In this document: in pieces, positions 7,687-16,264 of the stretch
Numbering within the stretch: the stretch's first letter is position 1
How the letters are laid out: every line of letters starts with the position of its first letter
NCBI GenBank assembly: GCA_022823665.1
Contig: JAJEHN010000023.1
Coordinates: forward strand, 19,774 to 83,773
Origin: Thermoanaerobaculia bacterium
Lineage (GTDB): Bacteria; Acidobacteriota; Thermoanaerobaculia; Multivoradales; Multivoraceae
Direction: 5' to 3'
DNA: 64,000 nucleotides
Made by a program: the position numbers and the translations under genes
The notes under the pieces: generated by a model
Told to the model about the DNA's origin: nothing
What the model saw: the letters and a program-made list of their open reading frames with translations, nothing else
Database searches by the model: none

Positions 7687-9201
7687 TTATCCCCTGAGCA
7701 GGGATACCGCAGCGATCATTCCCGGCAAGCCGGTCAGACCGCCGCCGGGATGGCAGCCGGCGCCGCCCAGCCACAGGCCGTCGACCGGCAGCGGCTCGCC
7801 CGCCCAGGCCGACGCCGTCGGTCGAAGCCACAGGCTCTGGGACGGGTTCATCTCGCCGTGATGGAGCGCGCCGGCCGTGGCGCCGTAGTCCGCCTCGTAG
7901 TCCGTGGGAAGCAGAACCGCGTGCTCCCGAACCAGGCCACCGATGCCGGGCGCCCACCGCTCCAGTTCGGCCGCCACCCGGGCCAGCAGCTCCGGACCGC
8001 CCGTGGCCCAGCCGCCCTCGAGGTCGAACGGCAGGTGGTGGACCGTCGCCAGCAACAGGTGCCGCCCCGCGGGCGCCAGCGTCGGATCGAGCGCCGTGGG
8101 CAGCGCCGCCTCGATCCACGGCCGCGGCGGCAGGCGGCGGTACTTCGCGGCGTCGGCCGCGCGCTCGATGTCGTCCGGCTGCTCCGCCAGCACGATCCGG
8201 CCGGTCAGCGCCGGCCGCTCCAGGCCGCGAAAAGCCGGCAGCCCGTCGAGCGACAGGGCCAGTCTCGCGGCGGCGCCCCGGTACTTCACGTTGAGCACGC
8301 GCCGCACGAAGCGAGGTTCGAGGAGTGGCGCGCCGATCAGATCGAGGAAGGTGACGGAGAGCGTCGCGGTCGAGATGACGGCCCCGGCCTCGATCCGTTC
8401 GCCATCCGCCAGCCGGACGCCGGCAACGCGGCCCGCATCCACGAGAATCCGGGAGACGACGGCGCCGGTCCGGATCGCGGCGCCCGACGCCGCGGCCGAA
8501 GCGGCCAGGGCGGAAGCCAGGGCCCCGGCGCCGCCCCGAGCGCGCACGACCGGCGCCAACCGGTCGGAACCGCCCAGCGCGCAGTGGAAGAGCAACGGCC
8601 AGCCGGTACCGTTCGCCCGAGGCCCCAGGCCGGTCGCGGGGAGCGCCACTCCGCAAAGCGCGGCCAGCAGCGACGGGTTCTCGAACCGCTCGCGCAGCGA
8701 CTCCTCGAGCGGTGAGGACAGCGTCCGCAGGAGTTCCGGCGCGATGAGAAGGCGCCCCATGTCGGCGAGTTCCAACGGCCTGGAAAGGAGCGGCTCGAGA
8801 GCCGCCGCGCGCTCGGCCAGCTCGAACACGAAGCCGGGCCAGGCTGCCGCGTCCCGACGGCTGACCTGACCCAGCCCCTCCACGGTACGCGCCACTTCAG
8901 GCCAGAGCACGACGGCGCTCGAATCGGCGGTCGCCGGAACCGCGGCTACCGCCGGCGCCTCGATCAACTCCAGCCCATGTCCGCCAAGCTCCAGCTCCTC
9001 CATCACGGAACGGCGGAACATCCCCAGGTCGTGGCTGCCCGCATCGACGCGATGGCCGGGGATGAGTTCCCGCGTCGCGGCCAGCCCGCCGAGTTCCGGA
9101 CGCGCCTCGAGCAGAACGACGTCGCGTCCCGAACGCGCCAGGAGCGCCGCGGCGACCAGTCCGTTATGGCCGCCGCCAACGATGACTACCCGATCGCTCA
9201 A
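7687..9201 (-). CDS. FAD-dependent oxidoreductase, phytoene dehydrogenase/PYROXD2-like (second copy)
   Basis: This 504-residue amine-oxidase-fold flavoprotein has an N-terminal dinucleotide loop (VVIVGGGHNGLVAA) followed by LLEARPELGGLAATRE. The C-terminal FAD motif is GLWLGGAGCHPGGGLTGLPG. This branch is often called phytoene desaturase-like, but such genes also occur outside carotenoid loci, and no carotenoid gene is nearby. The TTG start overlaps the preceding stop (TTGA). It is a distant paralogue of the adjacent upstream gene, and the two may form a heteromer. In this neighbourhood a role in oxidising an imported amine-like substrate is an inference. Confidence 0.82.
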   Translation of the reverse strand: MSDRVVIVGGGHNGLVAAALLARSGRDVVLLEARPELGGLAATRELIPGHRVDAGSHDLGMFRRSVMEELELGGHGLELIEAPAVAAVPATADSSAVVLWPEVARTVEGLGQVSRRDAAAWPGFVFELAERAAALEPLLSRPLELADMGRLLIAPELLRTLSSPLEESLRERFENPSLLAALCGVALPATGLGPRANGTGWPLLFHCALGGSDRLAPVVRARGGAGALASALAASAAASGAAIRTGAVVSRILVDAGRVAGVRLADGERIEAGAVISTATLSVTFLDLIGAPLLEPRFVRRVLNVKYRGAAARLALSLDGLPAFRGLERPALTGRIVLAEQPDDIERAADAAKYRRLPPRPWIEAALPTALDPTLAPAGRHLLLATVHHLPFDLEGGWATGGPELLARVAAELERWAPGIGGLVREHAVLLPTDYEADYGATAGALHHGEMNPSQSLWLRPTASAWAGEPLPVDGLWLGGAGCHPGGGLTGLPGMIAAVSLLRG

Positions 9202-10919
9202 GGCGTCTCCGCGCCGCCGCCGGCGGCCGACTCGACGCCACGCAGATCGTCCAGCACCCGGAGCGCTGCCAGCCGGGCGGGACCGCCGGAGATACCGCCG
9301 CCGAACTGCGTCGACGAACCGCAGAGGTAGTAGCCCGGCAACGGCGTCCGGAAGGCCGCCGCGGCCGGGTCCGGGCGCAGCAGGAACAACTGCGACAGCC
9401 GCAACTCGCCGTGGAAGATGTTGCCGCCCGGAATACCGGCGATCGCTTCGATGTCCGGCGGCACGAGGACCTGCCGGTGCAGGATCTGGTCCTCGATGCC
9501 GGGCGCGTACTCGGCGAGGGTGCGCACGACGGCGTCGCCAAACGCCTCGCGCCGACCGTCATCCCAGTCGCCGGCCGCCAGTTCGTACGGCGCGTACTGC
9601 ACGAAGCACGACAGGACATGCTTGCCCGGCGGCGCCATGTCCGGATCGAGGACGGACGGAATGATCATGTCGATGAAGGGTCGCTCGGAGAAGCCGCCGT
9701 ACTTCGCTTCGTCGTAGGCGCGGTCGACGTAGTCGAGACCCGGGGCGATCGTGATTCCGCCCGAGAGATGGGGTCCGGGCTCCGGCATGCATTCAAACCG
9801 CGGCAGGCCGGAGATGGCAAGGTTCACCTTGCCGGCGCAGCCGCCGCTCTGCCACCGCGCCGCCCGTTCGACGAGTCCGGCGCCGGCATCGCCCGGGACG
9901 TCCTCCGGATCGAGCAGGCGGCCGAGGCTGATCTGAGGCGCCGCCGACGACATGACGACGCCGGCCCGCAACTCGTCGCCGTTCGCCAGCGCCACGCCCG
10001 CCGTCCGGCCGTCACGGGCCAGTACGCGCGCGACGGGGCTGTCCGTCCGGATCTCGGCTCCGTGGCTTCGCGCCGCCCTGGCGATCGTTGCCGCCACCGC
10101 GCCGGTGCCGCCCTTCTGGAAGCCCCACTCCCGGTAGGCCCCGTCGACCTCGCCCATGTAGTGGTGCAGCAGCACGTACGCCGAGCCCGGCGTGCGGGGC
10201 GACAGCATGGAGCCGATGATGCTGGAACTGGAGAGCGCGGCCTTCAGCACGTCGGACTCGAACCACTGGCCAAGGAAGTCGGCGGAGCTCATCGTCAGCA
10301 TCTGGACGAAGGAGCGCAACCGGGCCGCCGGCAGGTCGAGGAAGTAGCGCGCGATGTCGGCGACCTCCGCCGACACGTCGACATCCAGGTGCTCCGCACT
10401 CTCGGCGACGCGGTCGCCGATCGCCGCCGCCAGTTCGTCGGGCGCCGCCCGCTGCAAGCGGTACATCAGGTGCCCCATGCGGCGCATCTCGAGCTTGTAC
10501 TCGAACAGCGCCTCGGCATCCCGGCGCGAGTGGCGGGCGATGTGGCGGTAGGTCCGCTGCGGATCCGCCTCGCGGAACAGGCAGTCGCCGCCCGGCAGCG
10601 GGTTCAGGGTGCTCGCGGTGGGGACCAGGAAGAGGCCGTGGCGGACGAGGTCGAGTTCGTGGATGACCTCCGGCCGCAACAATGAAACGAGGTAGGAAAA
10701 CACGCTGAACCGGAAGCCCGGGAAGGCCTCCTCGCTGCGGGTGGCGCCGCCGATCTCGGGAGAGGACTCCAGCACCACGACGTCGAGGCCGGCGCGGGCG
10801 AGGTAGGCCGCCGCGACCAGGCCGTTGTGGCCGGCGCCGACCACGATCGCATCGAAGCGGCCGCCGCCCCGTGACGGCGTGCCGCTGCCGATGCTGGCCG
10901 CCGTCGACTCCGCCGTCAT
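9198..10919 (-). CDS. FAD-dependent oxidoreductase, phytoene dehydrogenase/PYROXD2-like (first copy)
   Basis: The 573-residue flavoprotein carries a 20-residue Ser/Gly-rich leader and then the Rossmann motif FDAIVVGAGHNGLVAAAY with LESSPEIGGATRSEE. Its C-terminal FAD-contact segment is GYYLCGSSTQFGGGISGG. The ATG at 10919 overlaps the stop of the IclR-GcvT gene (ATGA), and its own stop overlaps the next start (TTGA), so translation of all three is probably linked. Relation to the neighbouring paralogue suggests an old duplication. The substrate is unknown; carotenoid desaturation is unlikely from context. Confidence 0.82.
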   Translation of the reverse strand: MTAESTAASIGSGTPSRGGGRFDAIVVGAGHNGLVAAAYLARAGLDVVVLESSPEIGGATRSEEAFPGFRFSVFSYLVSLLRPEVIHELDLVRHGLFLVPTASTLNPLPGGDCLFREADPQRTYRHIARHSRRDAEALFEYKLEMRRMGHLMYRLQRAAPDELAAAIGDRVAESAEHLDVDVSAEVADIARYFLDLPAARLRSFVQMLTMSSADFLGQWFESDVLKAALSSSSIIGSMLSPRTPGSAYVLLHHYMGEVDGAYREWGFQKGGTGAVAATIARAARSHGAEIRTDSPVARVLARDGRTAGVALANGDELRAGVVMSSAAPQISLGRLLDPEDVPGDAGAGLVERAARWQSGGCAGKVNLAISGLPRFECMPEPGPHLSGGITIAPGLDYVDRAYDEAKYGGFSERPFIDMIIPSVLDPDMAPPGKHVLSCFVQYAPYELAAGDWDDGRREAFGDAVVRTLAEYAPGIEDQILHRQVLVPPDIEAIAGIPGGNIFHGELRLSQLFLLRPDPAAAAFRTPLPGYYLCGSSTQFGGGISGGPARLAALRVLDDLRGVESAAGGGAETP

Positions 10920-12427
10920 CCGTTGACTCCAGGCGTGGGATCGACCGCCGTCTTGCGCGGCGGATTGAAGAACGGCCGCTCCACGACCCGGGCCTTCGCC
11001 CGGCGCCGGCCGTAGCCGACCGCGACCTCGACATCGAGTTCTGTGCCGGGGTCGGCCGCCTCGCCGCGCACCGTGGCGAGGCCGAGGTACTTCTTGAGCA
11101 GGGGCGAGAAGAACCGGGTCGTGCACTGACCGACCTGCCATCCGCCGGGGGCGAACACCGGCGTCGGCTCCCGGCACGCCGGCTGGCCCACGACCTGCGG
11201 CCGAAGGTCGATCTCGGACCACAGCCGCTCCAGCTCGAACCAGTCGACCTCGAGGCCGACCATCGCCCAGGCCGGTCCGCGGTCGCGTTCCAGCTCCAGG
11301 GCACGACGGCCCACGAAGTCGGCCTGCTTGTCGAGCTTCACGGTGAAACCGAGGCCCGCCTCGGCCGGCGTGACCTTCAGCACCTCGATCTCGGCGTCCA
11401 CCGCGGACACGTAGTCCACATCGATCAGCACCAGGCCGGCCTCGGTCCTCGCCATGTCGAGCGCCAGGAGGCCCGCGGGCAGCAGCCCGTGGTCCCGGCC
11501 CGCGTCGACGAGCGCATCCCACAGCGCCTCCGCGCGCTCCGAGGCCACCCAGAACTCGTAACCCAGATCGCCCGTGTAGCCGGTGCGGGTCACCGTCACC
11601 TGGCCGCCTCCGGCGCCCGGGCCGATCTCGCCGGCCGCGAGGTCGAAGTAGCGCATCGCGCCGAAGTCGATGCCCGTCGTGGCCGCCTCGCCGATCGCCC
11701 TCGCCCGCGGCCCCTGGAGCGCGAGCACGCCGATCTCCTCCGAGATGTCCCGCACGTCGACGTCCATGCTCCAGCCGCAGTCCTCGAACCAGCGCAGGCA
11801 GGGCTCGGCGGCGCTCACCAGGAAGCGCTCGTGCGCGAGGCGCTGCACGTTGCCGTCCTGCAGCAGGTGGCCCTCCTCGTTGCACCAGGACGTGTACATC
11901 ACCCGGCCCGTGCGGCACTTCGAGAAGTCCCGCGTCATCACCCGGTCCAGCAGCCGCTCCGCGTCCGGGCCCGCGATCTCGTACTTGAACAGCGGCGACA
12001 CGTCGATGAGAGCAGCCGCGTTGCGGACCGCCCAATACTCCCGTTCAGGCGTCGGCTCGTAGGTTTCGACGCACGTGTAGCCCGACCAGTCGCGCCACGA
12101 GTCGCTCTCGCACAGCACCGACGTGCGGCGGTGAAACGGCGTTCGCAGCGGCTCCAGCGGCCGCAGGCCGTTGCGGCGCGGTGACGACCCGGCAACTCCC
12201 CCACCCGGCGCACCCGGCAGCCACCGGTAGGCCTGGCTGTCCGGACTGCGGCCGATCAGCCCCTCCGCCTCGAGCACGCCGAGCAGGCGATGCGCCGTCG
12301 ACGGATGAAGCCCATGAGCCGCCGCCAGTTCCGAAAGCCGATGCTCCGGCGCCTCGGCCGTGAACGAGCGGAGCAGCCCCAGTGCACGCTGAACGGCCTG
12401 CGTTCCCTGCGGAGCCCGGCGCGCCAA
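10916..12427 (-). CDS. IclR-type winged helix fused to GcvT-like aminomethyltransferase
   Basis: This 503-residue protein combines two families. Residues about 9-70 are a textbook IclR DNA-binding domain (AVQRALGLLRSF, LSELAAAHGLHPSTAHRLLG, VLEAEGLIGRS). There is no IclR ligand domain. After a Gly/Ser/Pro linker, residues about 95-490 are GcvT-like: folate-binding domain with IDVSPLFKYEIAGPDAERLL and RTGYTGDLGYEFWV, then the C-terminal barrel. GcvT enzymes pass one-carbon units from methylated amines to tetrahydrofolate. The TTG start directly abuts the TonB receptor stop. I see no ATG, GTG or TTG between the two domains, which favours a real fusion. It may be a self-regulating enzyme; a chance joining after deletion in an iclR gene is the alternative. 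Confidence 0.8.
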   Translation of the reverse strand: MARRAPQGTQAVQRALGLLRSFTAEAPEHRLSELAAAHGLHPSTAHRLLGVLEAEGLIGRSPDSQAYRWLPGAPGGGVAGSSPRRNGLRPLEPLRTPFHRRTSVLCESDSWRDWSGYTCVETYEPTPEREYWAVRNAAALIDVSPLFKYEIAGPDAERLLDRVMTRDFSKCRTGRVMYTSWCNEEGHLLQDGNVQRLAHERFLVSAAEPCLRWFEDCGWSMDVDVRDISEEIGVLALQGPRARAIGEAATTGIDFGAMRYFDLAAGEIGPGAGGGQVTVTRTGYTGDLGYEFWVASERAEALWDALVDAGRDHGLLPAGLLALDMARTEAGLVLIDVDYVSAVDAEIEVLKVTPAEAGLGFTVKLDKQADFVGRRALELERDRGPAWAMVGLEVDWFELERLWSEIDLRPQVVGQPACREPTPVFAPGGWQVGQCTTRFFSPLLKKYLGLATVRGEAADPGTELDVEVAVGYGRRRAKARVVERPFFNPPRKTAVDPTPGVNG

Positions 12428-15031
12428 CTACCGGCCCCAGCGGTAGTGCAGGCGCGCGTAGTAGTACCCGCCGCCGAGGCCCCAGGGCGTGAACTGGCTG
12501 TAGGGCAGGCCGAACTGCGCGGCGAACAGGTCCATGCGATCCGAGAACGTGTCGAAGACGTTCTGGCCGCCGACGGAGAGCGTCGTGTCGCGCACGAGCG
12601 GAACGCTGACCTCCAGGTCGAAGATGTACCGGCCGCCGAGAACCGGCGCGCCGGCCCGACGCACGGAGCGCGCGTCCAGGTGGTCGACCCACGACCCGAA
12701 GTAGTGCAGCCGCCCCAGCAGGTCGACCCGCCGACTTCCCACGTCGACGCCCTGGCTGACGGCCAGGTTCCACCGCGTCTCCGGCACGCCCCGCTCCAGG
12801 GCGAGCACGTCGCCGGGACCGAGCAGCTCGGAGTCCTTCGTGATCTCCGTCTCCGTGTGGTTCAGCGCCAGGCTGAACGTCGTGTTCCCGCCCAGCGCCG
12901 GCGGCGTCCAGGTCGAGACGATGTCGATCCCCTGGGTGCGCGACGAGAAGTCGTTGATGAAGAAGCGGAACGAGGACAGCGTGCGCGCCGAGGTGATGCC
13001 TTCCGACAGCAACAGGGCGCGCTCTTCGCCGGACAGCGTGAAGAACTGGGACAGGGCGAGCCGCCGGTCGACGTCGATGTGGTAGGTGTCCGCCGTCAAC
13101 GTGAACGGCCCGGTGTCCACCACCAGGCCGGCGGTCACGTTCGTCGAGGTTTCGGGTTCGAGGGGCTGGCCGCCCCGGAACTGCGCCGCGCGGAAGGTCG
13201 ACGGCACCGTGGCGCTGTCGACCAGATCGAGCGTCTCCGGGTTGATCGTCGACTGCACGTTGAACACGTTCTGCTGACCGGGCGTCGGGGCCCGGAAACC
13301 GGTGCTCACGCCGCCCCGCACGGAGACCGTGTCCGTCACGGCGTAGCGGGCCGAGAGCTTTCCGTTCGTCGTGTTGCCGAAGACGTCGAAGTGCTCGAAC
13401 CGCAGCGCGCCGCCAAGCGTCCATCGGCCGTCCGGATCCCGCAGTTCCAGGTCGCCGTACACCGCCGTGTTGGCACGGCTCCAGGTCCCGGCCGTGTAGT
13501 CCGGGAACCCCGGGAAACCATTGGAGCCGGAAACGAAACCCTGCGCGGCGTACGGTCCGACCTGCCATGACGGCAGCCCACCGGAACGGATCGTGAAGCG
13601 CTCGTCACGCCACTCGGCGCCGCCGGCCAGGTGAACGAGTTCGGAGACGTCGTAGGAGACGTCGAGGTTCAGGTTGAGTTCGGCCTGCCGGTAGACGCCC
13701 GGATCGAAGTCGCGCGGACTCGTCGGACCCAGCGAGGCGTTCACCGTATTGAAGAGGAAGAAGTCCGCTTCGTGAGAGCCGTAGCTGGCGCTCGCGTCCC
13801 AGGTGAAGCCGCCCTTCGTGGTCCGGCGCACGCCGGCCACGGCCGACGTGTCAGTCATCACGCCGCTGAAGTAGGGGGTGAAGCCGCCCGGAGCGATCTC
13901 CTGGAAGGAGAAGCAGTTCGGGTCGGCGAAGACCTGTGCCAGCGCGTCCGGATCCGGCCGATCGTCCGTGATCGCCACGGTCGGGCAGCCCGCCGAACCG
14001 TCGCGCACGCCGTCCTGCGCGTCGAGCACGTCGCCGATGAGGAGCGTGCGTCCTCCGTCCAGACTGAAGATGTTGGCGCGGGTGTTGGGGTTGCGGTAGT
14101 AGAAACCCTGCGTCGCCGTCTTCTCCGCGTAGTTCGCGTGCCCGTATACCTGCGCGCCGTTCCCGAGCAGCTTGCCGAAGTTGCCGAAGAGCTTCAGGTC
14201 GTCCTCGTACTCCGAGTCGCCCCAGACCTGCGCCGGGTCCCGGATGTGCGTGTTGCCGGCGGCGGTCAACGCCGCCGCATCGGCGCGCTGGACGCTGCGG
14301 CTGGTCGGGTCGGCATTGCCGTACTCCATGCTCAGGTGGGCGAAGCCGTTCTCGCCCAGCGGCAGGCCGACGTCGCCGGCGATCGTGTAAGCCTGACCGT
14401 CGCCAGCGCCGTAGACGCCGCTCTTCACCTCCAGGCTGCCGCCCGACGGCGCGTCCTTCAGCAGGAAGTTCATCACGCCGGCGATCGCGTCGGAGCCGTA
14501 CTGCGCCGAGGCGCCGTCGCGGAGCACCTCGACCAGCCGCAGCGCGGTCGCCGGAATCGTGGAGATGTCCGGCCCCTGGGTGCCGTCGGTCACGCCCCCG
14601 AACCAGACCAGGATCGCGGACCGGTGCCTGCGCTTGCCGTTGACGAGAACGAGCGTGTGGTCGTGGGCCAGGTTGCGCAGACTGGCCGGCCGCACCAGCG
14701 TTGCCGCGCCGCTGATCGGATGGGTCGCCACGTTGAACGAGGGGACCAGGTTCCGCAACTGGTAGTCCAGCGTGCTGGCGCCCTGGCTGACGACATCCTC
14801 TACCGGGATGGCGTCGATCGGGACGGACGATTCGGTCACCGACCGCGGCCGTGCGCGGCTGCCCACCACCACCAACTCGTCATCGAACTCCGCGACCACC
14901 TCGCCTTCCGTGCTCACCGCTTCCTCAGTGACGCCGTCGGCGGAGGCGACGCCTTCCGTGCCGGCTTCCTGGGCCGACACGGCCCCGGGCACCGAGAGCG
15001 CGAAGAGCAACGCGATGAGCAGGCGCGGCAC
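12428..15031 (-). CDS. TonB-dependent outer-membrane receptor
   Basis: The 867-residue receptor has a short signal peptide ending AVSAQE and a TonB-box-like DDELVVVGSR at about 49-58. The plug domain follows (SVPIDAIPVEDVV, VEVLRDGASAQYGSDAIAGVMNF) and then a long 22-strand-type barrel ending LHYRWGR. It imports a scarce ligand using TonB energy. The ligand is not readable from sequence, but the gene leads the operon of the GcvT fusion and FAD enzymes and diverges from a Rieske oxygenase and symporter. It is thus probably the outer-membrane step for the same substrate. The GTG start has only a weak ribosome site. Confidence 0.92.
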   Translation of the reverse strand: MPRLLIALLFALSVPGAVSAQEAGTEGVASADGVTEEAVSTEGEVVAEFDDELVVVGSRARPRSVTESSVPIDAIPVEDVVSQGASTLDYQLRNLVPSFNVATHPISGAATLVRPASLRNLAHDHTLVLVNGKRRHRSAILVWFGGVTDGTQGPDISTIPATALRLVEVLRDGASAQYGSDAIAGVMNFLLKDAPSGGSLEVKSGVYGAGDGQAYTIAGDVGLPLGENGFAHLSMEYGNADPTSRSVQRADAAALTAAGNTHIRDPAQVWGDSEYEDDLKLFGNFGKLLGNGAQVYGHANYAEKTATQGFYYRNPNTRANIFSLDGGRTLLIGDVLDAQDGVRDGSAGCPTVAITDDRPDPDALAQVFADPNCFSFQEIAPGGFTPYFSGVMTDTSAVAGVRRTTKGGFTWDASASYGSHEADFFLFNTVNASLGPTSPRDFDPGVYRQAELNLNLDVSYDVSELVHLAGGAEWRDERFTIRSGGLPSWQVGPYAAQGFVSGSNGFPGFPDYTAGTWSRANTAVYGDLELRDPDGRWTLGGALRFEHFDVFGNTTNGKLSARYAVTDTVSVRGGVSTGFRAPTPGQQNVFNVQSTINPETLDLVDSATVPSTFRAAQFRGGQPLEPETSTNVTAGLVVDTGPFTLTADTYHIDVDRRLALSQFFTLSGEERALLLSEGITSARTLSSFRFFINDFSSRTQGIDIVSTWTPPALGGNTTFSLALNHTETEITKDSELLGPGDVLALERGVPETRWNLAVSQGVDVGSRRVDLLGRLHYFGSWVDHLDARSVRRAGAPVLGGRYIFDLEVSVPLVRDTTLSVGGQNVFDTFSDRMDLFAAQFGLPYSQFTPWGLGGGYYYARLHYRWGR

Positions 15032-15039
15032 GGCTGAGA

Positions 15040-15052
15040 TGATGGCACATCA
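15040..15052. promoter_or_regulatory. Palindrome in the divergent TonB/Rieske promoter gap
   Basis: TGATG-GCA-CATCA is a 5-base inverted repeat with a 3-base spacer, in the middle of the 40-base gap that must hold both promoters. One dimeric regulator here could control both operons. The IclR-type domain of the GcvT fusion is the obvious candidate, but this is inference. Confidence 0.3.
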
Positions 15053-15071
15053 ACGACGCTAGGATCGGTTC

Positions 15072-16205
15072 GTGAACCCGCGCAAGGCTCCCCGGCCGCT
15101 GGAAGGCCATCTCTACACCGACGCCGCCGTCTTCAGCGAGGAGATGGAGCGCATCTTCTCGCGCATGTGGCTGTGCGGAGGACGGCTCGAGGAGTTGGAC
15201 GAACCGGGCCGGTTCGTGACCCGCGAGATCGGCGGCGAATCGGTGATCGCCGTTCGGACCGCTGCAGCCGGCGACGCCGCCGGATCGAACGGCAACGGTG
15301 CGGCCGCCGAGACACGGCACGGGCTGGCCGCGTTCTACAACGTCTGCCGCCACCGGGGCGCCCGCGTCGTCGACGACTGCGCCGGAAGGACGAAGGTCTT
15401 CCAGTGCCCCTACCACGCCTGGACCTACGGCCTCGACGGCCGGCTGGTCGGCGCGCCGCACATGGGGAACGACTTCGACGCGAAGAGCGCCGGCCTGGTG
15501 CCGGTGCGGATCGGCGCGCTGAACGGCTTCTTCTACCTGTCGCTCGCGGCCGACGGACCGCCGCTCGCCGAGGTCGCCGCCGACCTGCCGGACCTGTCCC
15601 GGTTCACCCTCGGCCGGCTGGTCCGGGGCGACCGCCACGAGTACGAGGCGCAGGCGAACTGGAAGATCCTCTGCGAGAACTACAACGAGTGCTACCACTG
15701 CGCCGTCGTCCACCCGGAGTTGAACCGGGTCTCGGACTACCGCAACGGGGGCAATCTGGAGTACGGCCGCTACTACGTCGGCGGGCCGATGACACTGAAC
15801 GACGGTTGCAACACGATGACAGCGACCGGCCGCAGCAACCGGCCTGACCTGCCCGCCATCGAGGTCGCCGACCGGACCTCGGTCCAGTACTACCATGTGT
15901 ACCCCAACCTGCTGATCAGCCTGCACCGGGACTACGTGGTGACCCACACGCTGTGGCCGATCGAGGCCGGCCGCACCCGAATCGTCTGCGAATGGCTCTT
16001 CGCCCCCGATACCGCCGTGGCGCCCGGCTTCGACCCAAGCGACGCCGTCGACTTCTGGCACCTCGTGAACAGCCAGGACTGGGACGTCTGCGCGCGCACC
16101 CAGTTGGGCGTCGCCTCTCGCGGCTACAGCCCCACGGCCTACGAAGAGAGCGAAGCCTGCCTCCAGGTGTTCGGTGGCTGGTATCTGGACCAGATGGGCC
16201 TGTGA
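15072..16205 (+). CDS. Rieske non-haem iron oxygenase alpha subunit (GbcA/CntA-like)
   Basis: This 377-residue ring-hydroxylating-type oxygenase has a Rieske [2Fe-2S] domain with CRH (C92, H94) and CPYH (C112, H115). The catalytic domain has ENYNECYHCAVVHPE (iron ligands H209 and H214), with the carboxylate ligand probably in NSQDWDVCARTQ near 340-350. The sequence style is that of choline/glycine-betaine/carnitine oxygenases, which demethylate or cleave quaternary amines. The GTG start has AGGA about 8 bases upstream. It is divergent from the TonB receptor operon and followed by a symporter. The reductase partner that must feed it electrons is not in the window. Confidence 0.85.
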   Translation: MNPRKAPRPLEGHLYTDAAVFSEEMERIFSRMWLCGGRLEELDEPGRFVTREIGGESVIAVRTAAAGDAAGSNGNGAAAETRHGLAAFYNVCRHRGARVVDDCAGRTKVFQCPYHAWTYGLDGRLVGAPHMGNDFDAKSAGLVPVRIGALNGFFYLSLAADGPPLAEVAADLPDLSRFTLGRLVRGDRHEYEAQANWKILCENYNECYHCAVVHPELNRVSDYRNGGNLEYGRYYVGGPMTLNDGCNTMTATGRSNRPDLPAIEVADRTSVQYYHVYPNLLISLHRDYVVTHTLWPIEAGRTRIVCEWLFAPDTAVAPGFDPSDAVDFWHLVNSQDWDVCARTQLGVASRGYSPTAYEESEACLQVFGGWYLDQMGL

Positions 16206-16264
16206 GCCGGCGCTCCCGGCTGGCGCGCACCGCGCCGCGCGAGCCTCGACTCTGAAGACCATTC

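Noticed and set aside
7687..10919. Carotenoid biosynthesis for the two phytoene-dehydrogenase-like genes
   Set aside because: No crtB, crtE or cyclase gene is near, and the coupling to a folate enzyme and TonB receptor fits another role better.
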